Source of the DNA: Halobacteriales archaeon
GTDB taxonomy: Archaea > Halobacteriota > Halobacteria > Halobacteriales > SKNY01
Reading direction: 5' to 3'
NCBI GenBank assembly: GCA_007118975.1
Contig: SKQO01000037.1
Location: 1 to 44,033, forward strand
DNA: 44,033 bases
Position 1 is the stretch's first letter. Every line of letters starts with the position of its first letter. Shown here in pieces: positions 33,343-42,100 of this stretch. The position numbers were made by a program, and so were the translations under genes. Below the pieces are notes generated by a model, which saw nothing but the letters and a program-made list of their open reading frames with translations, made no database searches and was not told the DNA's origin.

Positions 33343-34602
33343 ATGGTGGGCGAGGCGAAACATCCGAGTGGGGAGACCGGCCCGCTCGACGGGATAACGG
33401 TGCTCGACCTCTCCCGAGTGCTGGTCGGGCCGTTCTGTACGATGCAACTCGGCGATCTTGGCGCGAACGTGATCAAGATCGAGCGTCCCGGCGTCGGTGA
33501 TACGACGCGGCAGTGGAAGCCGCCGACCTACGGGGATAGCGACGAAAGCGCGTACTACCTGAGCGTAAATCGCAACAAGCAGTCGATTGCGCTAGACCTC
33601 TCTACGGAAGCGGGTCGGGAGATCGTCACCCGAATCGCCGCCGAAGCAGATGTCTTGGTGGAGAATTTCCGCGTCGGGAGGATGGCGGAATGGGGCCTCG
33701 ATTACGCGACTCTCCACGAGGAGTGTCCGCACCTCATCTACTGTGCCATCTCGGGCTTCGGTGAGTGGGGGCCGGATCGCGACGAGCCCGCCTACGATAT
33801 TACGATGCAGGCACGCGGCGGGTTGATGAGTATCACGGGGATCGAGGACGGCCCACCGGTCCGTGTGGGGGTCGCGCTGGCTGACATTGGCGCAGGGATG
33901 TACGCAACCCAGGCGATTCTGGCAGCACTTTTCGCTCGCGAACGAGGCAACGGTGTCGGCCAGAAGATCGACGTGAGCCTGCTCGACGGCCAGGCTGCCT
34001 GGATGAGTTATCAGGCGGTGAACTACTTTGCGACCGGAACACCGCCGGGACGGATGGGGAGCAAGCACCCGAATATCGTACCGTATCGGGCGTTCGAAAC
34101 CGCCGACGGATACGTTGTGGTGGCGTGTACCACTGATTCGTTCTGGGAGCGCCTCTGCAATGCGATCGATCGCCCGCATCTTTTCGCGCAAGACCGCTTC
34201 GCTTCAAACGCGGGCCGGGTGGCGAATCGAGGGGAACTCGAACCGATGTTGGAGGAGACGTTTCGGTCGCTTTCTACGGCCGACGCAATCGATCGGTTAT
34301 CGAGTCACGACGTGCCAGTGAGTGAGGTAAAGGACATGCGTGGCGTGTTTGAAGATCCGCAAATTCTCGCTCGGGGCATGCGCCAGTCGATCGACCACCC
34401 GACGATCGATGACCTGGACGTGCCGGGGTCCCCGATGCATTTCTCCCGCACCCCGACGACCGTTCGGCGGCATCCACCACGACTGGGCGAACACACCACC
34501 GAGGTGCTCGAGGAATACGGCGTCTCCAAGCGAGAACTGCAGCGGCTCCGTTCGGTCGGGGCGATCCCTTCAGCGCGCGAGTACCCATCCGAAGGCGGCT
34601 GA
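33343..34602 (+). CDS. Class III (CaiB/BaiF) CoA-transferase
   Basis: This 419-residue family III CoA-transferase moves CoA between carboxylic acids. Family marks are DGITVLDLSRVLVGPFCTMQLGDLGA near the start (split at SRVL), IKIERPGVGD, and the catalytic Asp152 in EPAYDITMQARGG. The gene begins one base after the stop of the glutaryl-CoA dehydrogenase-type gene. By context it may activate glutarate to glutaryl-CoA, as human SUGCT (also a CaiB-type enzyme) does with succinyl-CoA as donor. Family members with other acids cannot be excluded. Confidence 0.9.
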   Translation: MVGEAKHPSGETGPLDGITVLDLSRVLVGPFCTMQLGDLGANVIKIERPGVGDTTRQWKPPTYGDSDESAYYLSVNRNKQSIALDLSTEAGREIVTRIAAEADVLVENFRVGRMAEWGLDYATLHEECPHLIYCAISGFGEWGPDRDEPAYDITMQARGGLMSITGIEDGPPVRVGVALADIGAGMYATQAILAALFARERGNGVGQKIDVSLLDGQAAWMSYQAVNYFATGTPPGRMGSKHPNIVPYRAFETADGYVVVACTTDSFWERLCNAIDRPHLFAQDRFASNAGRVANRGELEPMLEETFRSLSTADAIDRLSSHDVPVSEVKDMRGVFEDPQILARGMRQSIDHPTIDDLDVPGSPMHFSRTPTTVRRHPPRLGEHTTEVLEEYGVSKRELQRLRSVGAIPSAREYPSEGG

Positions 34603-34634
34603 AGCTTTTTGGAGCGTTAGCGCTTACCGCGTTT

Positions 34635-36161
34635 GTGAGTAACCAGTCCCAAATACACCGACAGTACATCGACGGGGAGTGGCGTTCGAGTGACGGTGGG
34701 GAGTCGTTCGTGAGCGAGAATCCCGCCACCGGCGAGATGCTCGGTCGCTTCCAGGAGGGCACGGCGACCGATGTGAACCGAGCAGTCAGTGCCGCCACAC
34801 GCGCCTTTCCCGACTGGCGTGGGTTGTCGTATATCGATCGAGCCGAGTACCTCTGGGGTATCTTCGAGGAACTCCGGGATCGCCACCGGGAGCTTGGGGA
34901 AATCGTGACGATGGAGTGTGGCAAGGAGATCAGCGAGGGAAAAGCCGACGTGACCGAGGCGTGGCACATGGTGGAGTGGGCTGCCGGAAACGCCCGCCAT
35001 CCCCACGGCGAGGTGGTACCCAGCGAAATCGCGGGCAAGGATTCGTACATGCGCCGGAAACCACGGGGCGTCGTCGGCTGCATTACGCCGTGGAACTTCC
35101 CCGTCGCGATCCCGTTCTGGCACATGGCGGTGACGCTCGTCGAGGGGAACACGGTCGTGTGGAAGCCGGCCGAACAGACGCCGTGGTGCGGCCAGGCCCT
35201 CGCGGAACTGTTCGACGCTGTGGGGGTGCCAAACGGCGTATTCAATCTCGTCCAGGGATTCGGAGAAACTGGTGCTGCGCTCGTCGACCACGACGATGTC
35301 GACACGGTCCTGTTCACGGGATCAGCGGAGGTCGGCCATCAGATCGCCGGGAAGGTGGGAAGTGAGCCCGGGAAGCTCGCGGCGTGCGAGATGGGCGGAA
35401 AAAACGCGGTTGTGATCACCGAGCACGCCGACCTCGACATCGCGATACACTCTGCGGTGATGTCCTCGTTCAAAACAACCGGGCAGCGGTGCGTCTCGAG
35501 CGAGCGACTGATCGTACACGCCGACATCTACGACGCGTTTCGTGACGCGTTTGCGGACGTCGCACGGGACATCGCTCTCGGTGATCCGCTAGACGATCGG
35601 ACGTTCATGGGACCGATGGTCGATGCGGACCAGGTGGAGAAGTTTTCGGAGTACAACGAGTTGGCAAAAGCCGAAGGCGCCGATGTGTTGGTTGACCGTT
35701 CACAACTCGATGATGCCGAAATTCCGGATGGGCACGAGGCGGGGTATTGGGTTGGCCCGTTCGTGTATGAGCTGGATCCCGATGCCGATGCTCGCGTCCT
35801 CCGGGAAGAAGTCTTCGGGCCACACGTCGCCCTCCTGGAGTACGAGGGCGATATCGACCGCGCCATCGAGATTCACAACGACACGGAATATGGCCTGGCC
35901 GGTTCGATCATCAGCGAGGACTATCGCCAGATCAACCGATATCGGGACTATGCGGAGGTGGGCCTGGGCTACGCTAACCTACCGTGTATCGGGGCCGAAG
36001 TGCAGCTCCCGTTTGGCGGGGTCAAGAAATCAGGAAACGGCTACCCGAGCGCGAGAGAAGTCATCGAGGCCGTGACGGAACGGACCGCCTGGACGCTGAA
36101 CAACGGTTCCGAGATCCAGATGGCCCAGGGGCTCTCGGCGGATATCAAAACCGGGGAGTGA
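34635..36161 (+). CDS. NAD(P)-dependent aldehyde dehydrogenase
   Basis: This 508-residue aldehyde dehydrogenase oxidises a semialdehyde to the acid. The catalytic Cys286 is in TTGQRCVSS and the general-base Glu252 in CEMGGKNA. Other marks are ITPWNFPVAIPFW, FTGSAEVGHQIA and EVFGPHVALLEY. The ending (GAEVQLPFGGVKKSGNG, then ERTAWTLN) is reminiscent of the ALDH7 group, which acts on aminoadipate semialdehyde; the assignment to a subgroup is tentative. The start is a GTG at 34635. It follows the CoA-transferase gene by 32 bp and likely supplies its acid substrate. Confidence 0.9.
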   Translation: MSNQSQIHRQYIDGEWRSSDGGESFVSENPATGEMLGRFQEGTATDVNRAVSAATRAFPDWRGLSYIDRAEYLWGIFEELRDRHRELGEIVTMECGKEISEGKADVTEAWHMVEWAAGNARHPHGEVVPSEIAGKDSYMRRKPRGVVGCITPWNFPVAIPFWHMAVTLVEGNTVVWKPAEQTPWCGQALAELFDAVGVPNGVFNLVQGFGETGAALVDHDDVDTVLFTGSAEVGHQIAGKVGSEPGKLAACEMGGKNAVVITEHADLDIAIHSAVMSSFKTTGQRCVSSERLIVHADIYDAFRDAFADVARDIALGDPLDDRTFMGPMVDADQVEKFSEYNELAKAEGADVLVDRSQLDDAEIPDGHEAGYWVGPFVYELDPDADARVLREEVFGPHVALLEYEGDIDRAIEIHNDTEYGLAGSIISEDYRQINRYRDYAEVGLGYANLPCIGAEVQLPFGGVKKSGNGYPSAREVIEAVTERTAWTLNNGSEIQMAQGLSADIKTGE

Positions 36162-36466
36162 GGCGGTACGCCCGCCCGCCGAGTCACTGAGCTACCATGT
36201 TATTCGACCGAGGGTCTTGATCGGCGCAATTTTCCGGGAAGCCAACGAACATTCCGGGCTTCATTCGGTGGCGACCATACCGGTGAGTGGTTCAGCGATC
36301 TCGTCGAGAGCAATAGGTTCGTATGCGGATCGGTTGCTGACCTGCCCAGATATCACCGATGCTGCCGAGGTCCTTTATGTGTCGAGCTTGCCTGCCTGAT
36401 CCCGTAGGAGCCGATCAACACCGATCGGGCCGGTTCAAACCTCGCTGTGGTACCCTGGGGCTGTGG
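36162..36466. other. Gene-poor stretch, possible gene remnant
   Basis: No complete gene is visible in these 305 bases. On the minus strand a frame of about 35 codons ending at 36261 (…EPIALDEIAEPLTGMVATE, stop) reads like a haloarchaeal protein C-terminus. It has a stop shortly upstream and no ATG before it, so it may be a decayed remnant. Confidence 0.25.
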
Positions 36467-36781
36467 TCAACGGTTGTCGCCTCGCGCTGACCGGCCGAGG
36501 TGTTCTTCGACCGAATCGACCTTGTCTTCGGCCGAACTCGACGCGTCCCGTTTGTCGTCGATTTTCAGAAACGTGGAAACGCGGCTCGCATCTACGGCTG
36601 CGTGGGCGGCCCCAGCTGCTGCAAAGATGGTCTCTGCGTCGTCCGCCTCGATGATCGTCCCCATGGGTGTCGTCTCGTACCTCACGTCGTGGTGTTCGAG
36701 GGATTCAACCGCCTTGGCGACCTCGGCTGCCATACTTCCCTCGATCACCGGCGCGACGCTGAGAAGGGCGACGGTGGTCAT
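36467..36781 (-). CDS. MTH1187-family thiamine-binding-type protein
   Basis: This 104-residue ferredoxin-like-fold protein of the MTH1187/YkoF (DUF77) type includes members that bind thiamine or its pyrimidine part. It starts TTVALLSVAPVIEGSM, continues with VAKAVESL and YETTPMGTIIEAD, the core strand of the family, and ends with a polar acidic tail. The start is at 36781 (MTTVALL); a GTG-type extension of three residues to 36790 is possible. It lies 64 bp after the PfkB gene on the same strand. Confidence 0.85.
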   Translation of the reverse strand: MTTVALLSVAPVIEGSMAAEVAKAVESLEHHDVRYETTPMGTIIEADDAETIFAAAGAAHAAVDASRVSTFLKIDDKRDASSSAEDKVDSVEEHLGRSARGDNR

Positions 36782-36845
36782 GCGCACCACTACGTGCCTT
36801 ACTCCCGTAAATGCTCGCCGGGATTGGAAACGGGTATCGACGGCT

Positions 36846-37784
36846 TCAGGAGCTCAATAGATCCCGAACGACGGAGACCGATGGGATGGCGCGTTGTGCA
36901 CCTTCCTGTGTGGTCGAGTAGGAGGCGGCGGCTGCGGCGAGCTCGACGGCAGGTCGAAGACTATCTCCGAGGGCCAGGCGCGCAGCGAGATACCCAGCGA
37001 AGACGTCCCCAGCCCCGGTGGTGTCGACCGGGGTGACGGCCGAAGGTTCAACCCGAAACGGTTCCGCGTCGGGCGGCTCGACGATCAGTGGCTTCGCCCC
37101 TCGCTTCCGAATCACGACCCCGTGGAAGTTCTTGAGCTTCGATGCCAGCCGCTCGTATTCGTACACGTTGGGGGTCACGATATCGATCGTCGGGCATGCA
37201 AGGAGTTCCGCCGCGTCCTCGACGGGTGCAGGATCGAACACCACAATTGGCCGATTTTCCACGGTTTCGAGCGATCGAGCGAGCGTCACCATTGTCTCGA
37301 TCGGGATCTCGTTCTGGAGCAGTAGTGCAGCTGCCGAGATGGCGTCCCGATGCCGATTGACGTAGGGCATATCCACTGCCCCATTCGCACCGTGGAGGAT
37401 GGCAATCCGGGCGGCTCCATTCGGTTCGAGGAACACATATGCTTTGCCAGTTTCCACGTCAATCTCCTCGAGGTGAGTCGTATCGACGCCCCGGTCTGCA
37501 AGGGATGCAGCGACTGAAAACTCCTCCTGATCGTGTCCAACTCGCCCGAGGAGAGTCGAATCGCCACCTGCTTTGGCTGCTGCGACAGCTTGATTCGCAC
37601 CTTTCCCTCCGAGGTGGACAACGTCGACAAGTTCGTCAATTTCGTCCGGTATCGAATCGACTGCGACCGTCTCGTCGGGATCTGGAAACCAGTCGTATCT
37701 GCCCGTGAGCTCGCCCAGGGTGGATGGCTCGAGACGGGCCACGAGATCAACGTTCACGCTGCCGAGGCTGACGACAGTCTCCAT
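36846..37784 (-). CDS. PfkB-family sugar/nucleoside kinase
   Basis: This 312-residue kinase of the ribokinase/PfkB family phosphorylates a sugar or nucleoside with ATP. The N-terminal signature VHLGGKGANQAVAAAKAGG is typical of ribokinases. The C-terminal catalytic signature DTTGAGDVFAGYLA contains the base Asp and the anion hole. The middle has FDPAPVEDAAELL and a TPNVYEYERLA segment as in ribokinase. The start is the ATG at 37784; upstream in-frame codons give a basic tail. The exact sugar is uncertain; ribose or deoxyribose is the nearest guess. Confidence 0.88.
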   Translation of the reverse strand: METVVSLGSVNVDLVARLEPSTLGELTGRYDWFPDPDETVAVDSIPDEIDELVDVVHLGGKGANQAVAAAKAGGDSTLLGRVGHDQEEFSVAASLADRGVDTTHLEEIDVETGKAYVFLEPNGAARIAILHGANGAVDMPYVNRHRDAISAAALLLQNEIPIETMVTLARSLETVENRPIVVFDPAPVEDAAELLACPTIDIVTPNVYEYERLASKLKNFHGVVIRKRGAKPLIVEPPDAEPFRVEPSAVTPVDTTGAGDVFAGYLAARLALGDSLRPAVELAAAAASYSTTQEGAQRAIPSVSVVRDLLSS

Positions 37785-37887
37785 ACACGGGATCGTGTCG
37801 AACACGTACCTAAACGCCACTAACACGATCGCATGTCGCGTCCGAATCGGGCCGTGCCTCCAGTGGCGTCTCAACTACCGACAACGT

Positions 37888-37894
37888 CTATTAT
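37888..37894 (+). promoter_or_regulatory. TATA box of the small zinc-ribbon gene
   Basis: CTATTAT lies 24-30 bp before the ATG at 37918, the distance expected for a leaderless haloarchaeal mRNA. Confidence 0.45.
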
Positions 37895-37917
37895 GAAGGC
37901 TCGGAAACGGCCTATGC

Positions 37918-38202
37918 ATGTCGTGTGTCGTGTGTGGCGAGGAGCCGACGACCCAGACGATCGTCCCCAAAGACAAGCCCATGGAGCCGGTTGCCAAGAT
38001 CTGTGGCAGCTGTCGCAATCGACTGATCTTCGAGCGCAGTCGACGGAACACGTGCGCGAAGTGCGACGAACTGGCAGTCTATGGCACTCAACAGAGCGAA
38101 CAAGCACGCGATCCGGCGGACGCAAGCCGGGGCGGTTCACTCGATACGGTCGGGGAGCTGCTCCTCTGCGAGCGACATTTCGACGCGCTCCGGGACGCGT
38201 GA
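37918..38202 (+). CDS. Small zinc-ribbon protein, unknown function
   Basis: This 94-residue protein has four CxxC-type knuckles or partial ones: CVVC near residue 3, CGSC near 29, CAKC near 46, and a final CERHFD near 83. It probably binds one or two zinc ions. I know similar small CxxC proteins in haloarchaea only as hypotheticals. It starts at MSCVVCGEEP, 27 bp after a TATA-like box, and stands between the divergent PfkB gene and tRNA-Gly. Confidence 0.7.
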   Translation: MSCVVCGEEPTTQTIVPKDKPMEPVAKICGSCRNRLIFERSRRNTCAKCDELAVYGTQQSEQARDPADASRGGSLDTVGELLLCERHFDALRDA

Positions 38203-38249
38203 GCCGGTGAGGAACCTCCTCGTCAACCATCCACCGATGGAGTAAATAG

Positions 38250-38320
38250 TGCGCTGGCCGGGATTTGAACCCGGGTTGCAAGCATGGCAAGCTCGCGTGA
38301 TACCACTACACTACCAGCGC
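38250..38320 (-). tRNA. tRNA-Gly (GCC)
   Basis: Read on the minus strand, the 7-bp acceptor stem GCGCTGG pairs with CCAGCGC, with discriminator A (38250). The T-arm is CCGGG-TTCAAAT-CCCGG, and the anticodon loop TTGCCAT gives anticodon GCC (38286-38288). No intron is present and CCA is not encoded. A TATA-like CTTTTAG (minus strand, 38348-38354) lies about 30 bp upstream. Confidence 0.95.
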
Positions 38321-38445
38321 CTTACTGAAGGTTACACCCCGTTCGGGCTAAAAGCTTTCCGAACCAGCCAATATCGCGTACCCCGGCACAACGCCCGGTA
38401 TGTGCCGTGTGAAGTCGTTTCAAGGGGGTAGTCGATCCGCCAACC

Positions 38446-38452
38446 TTTTAAG
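38446..38452 (+). promoter_or_regulatory. TATA box of the S10-type ribosomal operon
   Basis: TTTTAAG, preceded by CAACC, lies 56-62 bp before the ATG of the methyltransferase gene. This predicts a leader of about 30 bases. It is the only promoter-like element seen before the nine-gene ribosomal run. Confidence 0.5.
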
Positions 38453-38507
38453 AAGGGATCCGATAATATCGCCACAGTCTAGTGAATCGGCACCGAAGCG
38501 TGACGGC

Positions 38508-39356
38508 ATGACCGTCCGCGTACTCGTGCCGTCATCCCTGGTCCGGGAGGCCCGCGACAAGCGGGAAGCGACCCGGAAACTTGGATACGTAGCCCGTGGG
38601 GCTACGATCTTCGGGGCGCGAGAACTCCTCGTGTTCCCCGATCCGGCGGGCGAACGAGACGCCCGATGGGGTGGCGGGTTCGTCGAGACCGTCCTACGGT
38701 ACGCCGCGACGCCACCGGCACTCCGAAAGGAAGTGTGGGGCGCGCGCGACGAACTGGAGTATGCGGGCGTCTTGCCGCCGCTCCGTGCCAGTTCACGGAC
38801 CGGCTCCGGATCGGACGATTCGGGGTCGTCAAGACAGGGAATCGTGACCGAGGTCGGATCTGATGGGCGCGTTCGGGTCAATTGCGGCATGCAACACCCG
38901 ATCACGCTCCGTGTACCTCCCGAACGGGTGGTCGCGGAGGGTGAGCGCGTCACCGTCAGGATTGTTTCGCGACATCCGGTTCGCGCTCGGCTGGTCGATG
39001 AGCCGTCGCCGGCACCGACAGTCGAGCGGATGAACCTCGAGACCGCGTTGGCTGATACCAGCGCAGGGTTCCGGGTGGCGACGTCACGGCACGGCGAGCC
39101 GTTGACTGTCTCCAAACTCGGGTCGTTGGTCGACCGGATCCGCGCGGATGGACTGACCGTCGCGTTCGGGGCGCCCGAACGCGGCCTCGCCGAAATCCTC
39201 GATATCTCGCCACCAGCGGGAAACGAGGGAGGCGGTGGGAGCACGTCCGGCGGATTCGACCTTTGGCTCAACGCGATTCCGGACCAACGTAGCGAGGTCG
39301 TACGGACTGAAGAAGCGATCATCGCGGTCCTCGCGTGCCTCACGCTACAGGAGTAA
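38508..39356 (+). CDS. SPOUT-class RNA methyltransferase (DUF171)
   Basis: This 282-residue protein of the DUF171/SPOUT family is annotated in haloarchaea as a putative RNA uridine-N3 methyltransferase. The N-terminus VRVLVPSSLVREARDKREATRKLG starts a trefoil-knot half; the segment RQGIVTEVGSDGRVRVNCG is a small OB-like insert (about 110-165). The C-terminal knot carries FGAPERGLAEIL and LNAIPDQRSEVVRTEEAI, which form the SAM site. The family always precedes uL3 in haloarchaea, as here (4-bp gap). ATG at 38508 is taken. Confidence 0.88.
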   Translation: MTVRVLVPSSLVREARDKREATRKLGYVARGATIFGARELLVFPDPAGERDARWGGGFVETVLRYAATPPALRKEVWGARDELEYAGVLPPLRASSRTGSGSDDSGSSRQGIVTEVGSDGRVRVNCGMQHPITLRVPPERVVAEGERVTVRIVSRHPVRARLVDEPSPAPTVERMNLETALADTSAGFRVATSRHGEPLTVSKLGSLVDRIRADGLTVAFGAPERGLAEILDISPPAGNEGGGGSTSGGFDLWLNAIPDQRSEVVRTEEAIIAVLACLTLQE

Positions 39357-39360
39357 CACG

Positions 39361-40371
39361 ATGCCACAACCAAGCTCACCACGCAAAGGCTCACTGGGAT
39401 TCGGCCCCCGGACCCGTGCCACCGACGAGGTGCCACGGGTCCGGTCGTGGCCGGACGAGGACGGACAGCCTCGGCTCCAGGGGTTTGCCGGATACAAGGC
39501 CGGGATGACTCACGTCATCGCGATCAACGACGAAGCGAACTCCCCCCTTGAGGGGACAGAAGAGACGATTCCAGTGACGATCATCGAAGTGCCCCCCATC
39601 GGGGTGGCTAGTATCCGCGCCTACGCGGACACACCATACGGACGCCAACCCGTTGGCGAGATATGGGCAGCCGATGACGTCCTCGACGACGACTTAGAGC
39701 GCGTCGTCGATCTTCCCGGCCCTGACCAGGACCGCGAGGATCCGACCGACGCATTCGATCCGGACGAGATCGACGACGTCGCCGCCGTGGTCTACACCCG
39801 ACCGGGCGCACTTCCTTCCGTCCCCCGGAAAGCACCCCAGGTGATGGAGATCCGAATCGGGGGAGAGGGAATCGAAGCGCGCCTAGAGACGGCGAGCGAA
39901 CTCCTGGCAAACGGTGAAGTGTCCGTCGCCGACGTCTTCCGTGCGGGGCAATTCATCGACGTCAGCGCCGTGACGAAGGGGAAGGGGACGCAAGGCCCGG
40001 TCAAACGATGGGGTGTTCAGAAGCGAAAGGGAAAGCACGCCCGACAGGGGTTCCGACGGCGAATCGGAAACCTCGGTCCCTGGCACCCGAGCCGGGTTCG
40101 ATCGACCGTCCCCCAGCAGGGACAGACCGGGTATCACCAACGTACCGAACACAACAAACGAATTCTCGCGCTCGGCGATGAGGAGAACGTCACGCCGGAC
40201 GGTGGTTTTGTGAACTACGGCGAAGTCGACGGGGACTATCTGCTCGTCAAGGGCTCCGTTCCGGGGCCACAACATCGGCTGATCCGGCTTCGGGCGCCGA
40301 TTCGCGCGACGGAGCAACCGCGCCTCGATCCCGAGGTACGCTACGTCTCCACCGCATCAAACCAAGGATAA
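39361..40371 (+). CDS. rpl3: 50S ribosomal protein uL3
   Basis: This large-subunit protein near the peptidyl-transferase centre has 336 residues. It has the basic start QPSSPRKGSLGFGPR, FAGYKAGMTHVI, the long loop with GTQGPVKRWGVQKRKGKHARQG, and VPQQGQTGYHQRTEHNKRIL. A purine-rich AGGAG lies about 10 bases before the ATG. The length is normal for haloarchaea. Confidence 0.97.
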   Translation: MPQPSSPRKGSLGFGPRTRATDEVPRVRSWPDEDGQPRLQGFAGYKAGMTHVIAINDEANSPLEGTEETIPVTIIEVPPIGVASIRAYADTPYGRQPVGEIWAADDVLDDDLERVVDLPGPDQDREDPTDAFDPDEIDDVAAVVYTRPGALPSVPRKAPQVMEIRIGGEGIEARLETASELLANGEVSVADVFRAGQFIDVSAVTKGKGTQGPVKRWGVQKRKGKHARQGFRRRIGNLGPWHPSRVRSTVPQQGQTGYHQRTEHNKRILALGDEENVTPDGGFVNYGEVDGDYLLVKGSVPGPQHRLIRLRAPIRATEQPRLDPEVRYVSTASNQG

Positions 40372-40374
40372 ACC

Positions 40375-41127
40375 ATGGACGCAACCATCTACGACGGAGA
40401 GGGCGCGGCGGCCGAGGAGATAACACTCCCGGCGATCTTCGAAACGCCGTTCAGGCCGGATCTCATCGCACGTGCTACGAGAGCGGCACACGCAAACCGA
40501 ATCCAGCCGCACGGATCGGATCCACTGGCCGGCAAGCGAACATCCGCCGAATCGATCGGCGCGGGCGCGGGGCGCGCACGAATCCCCCGCTCGAACAACC
40601 GTGCCAGACGGGTGCCCCAGGCAGTGGGCGGACGCCGTGCGCATCCGCCGAAAGCTGAGGCCGACCACGGACAGGAGCTAAACGACAAGGAACGGCAACT
40701 TGCCATCCGGAGTGCGGTCGCAGCCACGGCCGACGCTGAACTCGTCGCAGAACGAGGTCACGATTTCGACGAGGAACGCGAACTCCCGGTCGTGCTGGAT
40801 GACTCGTTCGAGGAGCTGAACCAGACTGCTGAGGTCGCCGAACTGTTGGAAGAACTCGGCCTCCACCGGGACATCGAGCGGGCCGAGAACGGGCGCGGCA
40901 TCCGCGCGGGGGCTGGAACGCGACGCGGTCGAAAGTATCAGACTCCAAAATCGATCTTGTTCGTGACCTCGAACGACGGAGGCCCATCCCGCGGGGCACG
41001 GAACCTGGCGGGAGCGGACGTGGCGACGGCGGGCGAAGTCAACGTTGAGGACCTCGCCCCGGGTGGGCACCCGGGCCGTTTGACCGTCTGGACACGTGCA
41101 GCTATCGAGGAGGTAGCTGACCGATGA
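40375..41127 (+). CDS. rpl4: 50S ribosomal protein uL4 (L4e)
   Basis: This 250-residue large-subunit protein lines the exit tunnel with a loop. The family marks are LPAIFETPFRPDLIARA, RVPQAVGGRRAHPPKAE and the C-terminal SILFVTSNDGGPSRGARNLAGADV, split here. The loop region (residues 55-85) is rather divergent from common haloarchaea. It lies 3 bp after rpl3 and overlaps rpl23 by 4 bp. Confidence 0.97.
   Translation: MDATIYDGEGAAAEEITLPAIFETPFRPDLIARATRAAHANRIQPHGSDPLAGKRTSAESIGAGAGRARIPRSNNRARRVPQAVGGRRAHPPKAEADHGQELNDKERQLAIRSAVAATADAELVAERGHDFDEERELPVVLDDSFEELNQTAEVAELLEELGLHRDIERAENGRGIRAGAGTRRGRKYQTPKSILFVTSNDGGPSRGARNLAGADVATAGEVNVEDLAPGGHPGRLTVWTRAAIEEVADR
41108..41114 (+). promoter_or_regulatory. 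Shine-Dalgarno site of rpl23
   Basis: AGGAGGT inside the end of rpl4, 9 bases before the overlapping rpl23 ATG at 41124. A strong site fits initiation within a polycistronic mRNA. Confidence 0.55.
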
Positions 41128-41378
41128 GTTCGATCCTCCATCATCCGTTGGTCACGGAGAAAGCGATGAACGATCTCGACTTCGAGAATAAACTCGAGTT
41201 CATCGTCGACATTGACGCCACCAAGCCGGAGATCGCCGACGCGATCGAGGAACGATTCGACGTAGGGGTCGCGGCAGTGAACACACAGATCACGCCCAAA
41301 GGGCGCAAGAAGGCGACGATCGAACTCTCGCCGGACGACGATGCCGAGGAAGTCATCTCGCGTATCGGGGTGTTCTAA
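41124..41378 (+). CDS. rpl23: 50S ribosomal protein uL23
   Basis: This 84-residue large-subunit protein at the exit-tunnel mouth docks SRP and other factors. It is recognised by HHPLVTEKAMNDLDFENKL at the start and VAAVNTQITPKGRKKATIEL. The size is normal for haloarchaea. ATGA overlap with rpl4 indicates coupling. Confidence 0.97.
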   Translation: MSSILHHPLVTEKAMNDLDFENKLEFIVDIDATKPEIADAIEERFDVGVAAVNTQITPKGRKKATIELSPDDDAEEVISRIGVF

Positions 41379-41380
41379 CT

Positions 41381-42100
41381 ATGGGACGACGCATCAGAGC
41401 ACAACGGGCAGGACGGGGAAGCCCGACGTACCGGGCGCCATCGCATCGGTACAAGGCAAACCTCTCGCATCCTGCCAGCCAGGAGGAACTGATCACGGGC
41501 AGCGTGGTCGATATCGAACACGATCCGGCACGAAGTGCGCCGGTGGCGGCCGTCGAGTTTGACGACGGTGATCGCCGGCTCGTGTTGGCGCCGGAAGGCG
41601 TGGGAATCGGCGACGAGATACAGATCGGCATCTCCGCGGAAATCAAGCCCGGTAACACCCTTCCCCTGGCGGAAATCCCGGAGGGTGTACCGGTCTGTAA
41701 CGTCGAGGCGAACCCCGGCAACGGTGGTACGTTTGCCCGCGCGAGCGGGGTCAGTGCCAGCTTGATCGCTCACGAGCGGGATGCGACCGTGGTACAGCTC
41801 CCGAGCGGGGCAGTCAAACGGCTGAACCCGCAGTGTCGCGCCACGATCGGCGTGGTCGCGGGCGGTGGACGGGTCGAAAAGCCGTTCGTCAAAGCCGGCA
41901 CGAAATATCACAAAATGCGAAGCCGCGGGGGCAAATGGCCCATCGTTCGCGGCGTCGCCATGAACGCCGTCGATCACCCCTTCGGCGGGGGTGGCCGACA
42001 ACACCCGGGACGACCCAAAAGCGTCTCCCGGGATGCCCCACCGGGCCGGAAGGTGGGCGACGTGTCGTCGCGCCGCACTGGAACCGGGAGGGATTCATAA
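41381..42100 (+). CDS. rpl2: 50S ribosomal protein uL2
   Basis: This 239-residue core protein of the large subunit starts GRRIRAQRAGRGSPTYRAP. It has PEGVGIGDEIQIG, and RASGVSASLIAHERD in the SH3-like part. The conserved C-terminus contains RGVAMNAVDHPFGGGGRQ (with the universally kept His) and a basic tail. Two bases separate it from rpl23, and the rps19 ATG follows directly on its stop. Confidence 0.98.
   Translation: MGRRIRAQRAGRGSPTYRAPSHRYKANLSHPASQEELITGSVVDIEHDPARSAPVAAVEFDDGDRRLVLAPEGVGIGDEIQIGISAEIKPGNTLPLAEIPEGVPVCNVEANPGNGGTFARASGVSASLIAHERDATVVQLPSGAVKRLNPQCRATIGVVAGGGRVEKPFVKAGTKYHKMRSRGGKWPIVRGVAMNAVDHPFGGGGRQHPGRPKSVSRDAPPGRKVGDVSSRRTGTGRDS

Noticed and set aside
36217-36399. 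60-codon plus-strand frame after the ALDH gene
   Set aside because: No motif, atypical composition and no promoter; a partly overlapping minus frame looks more protein-like.
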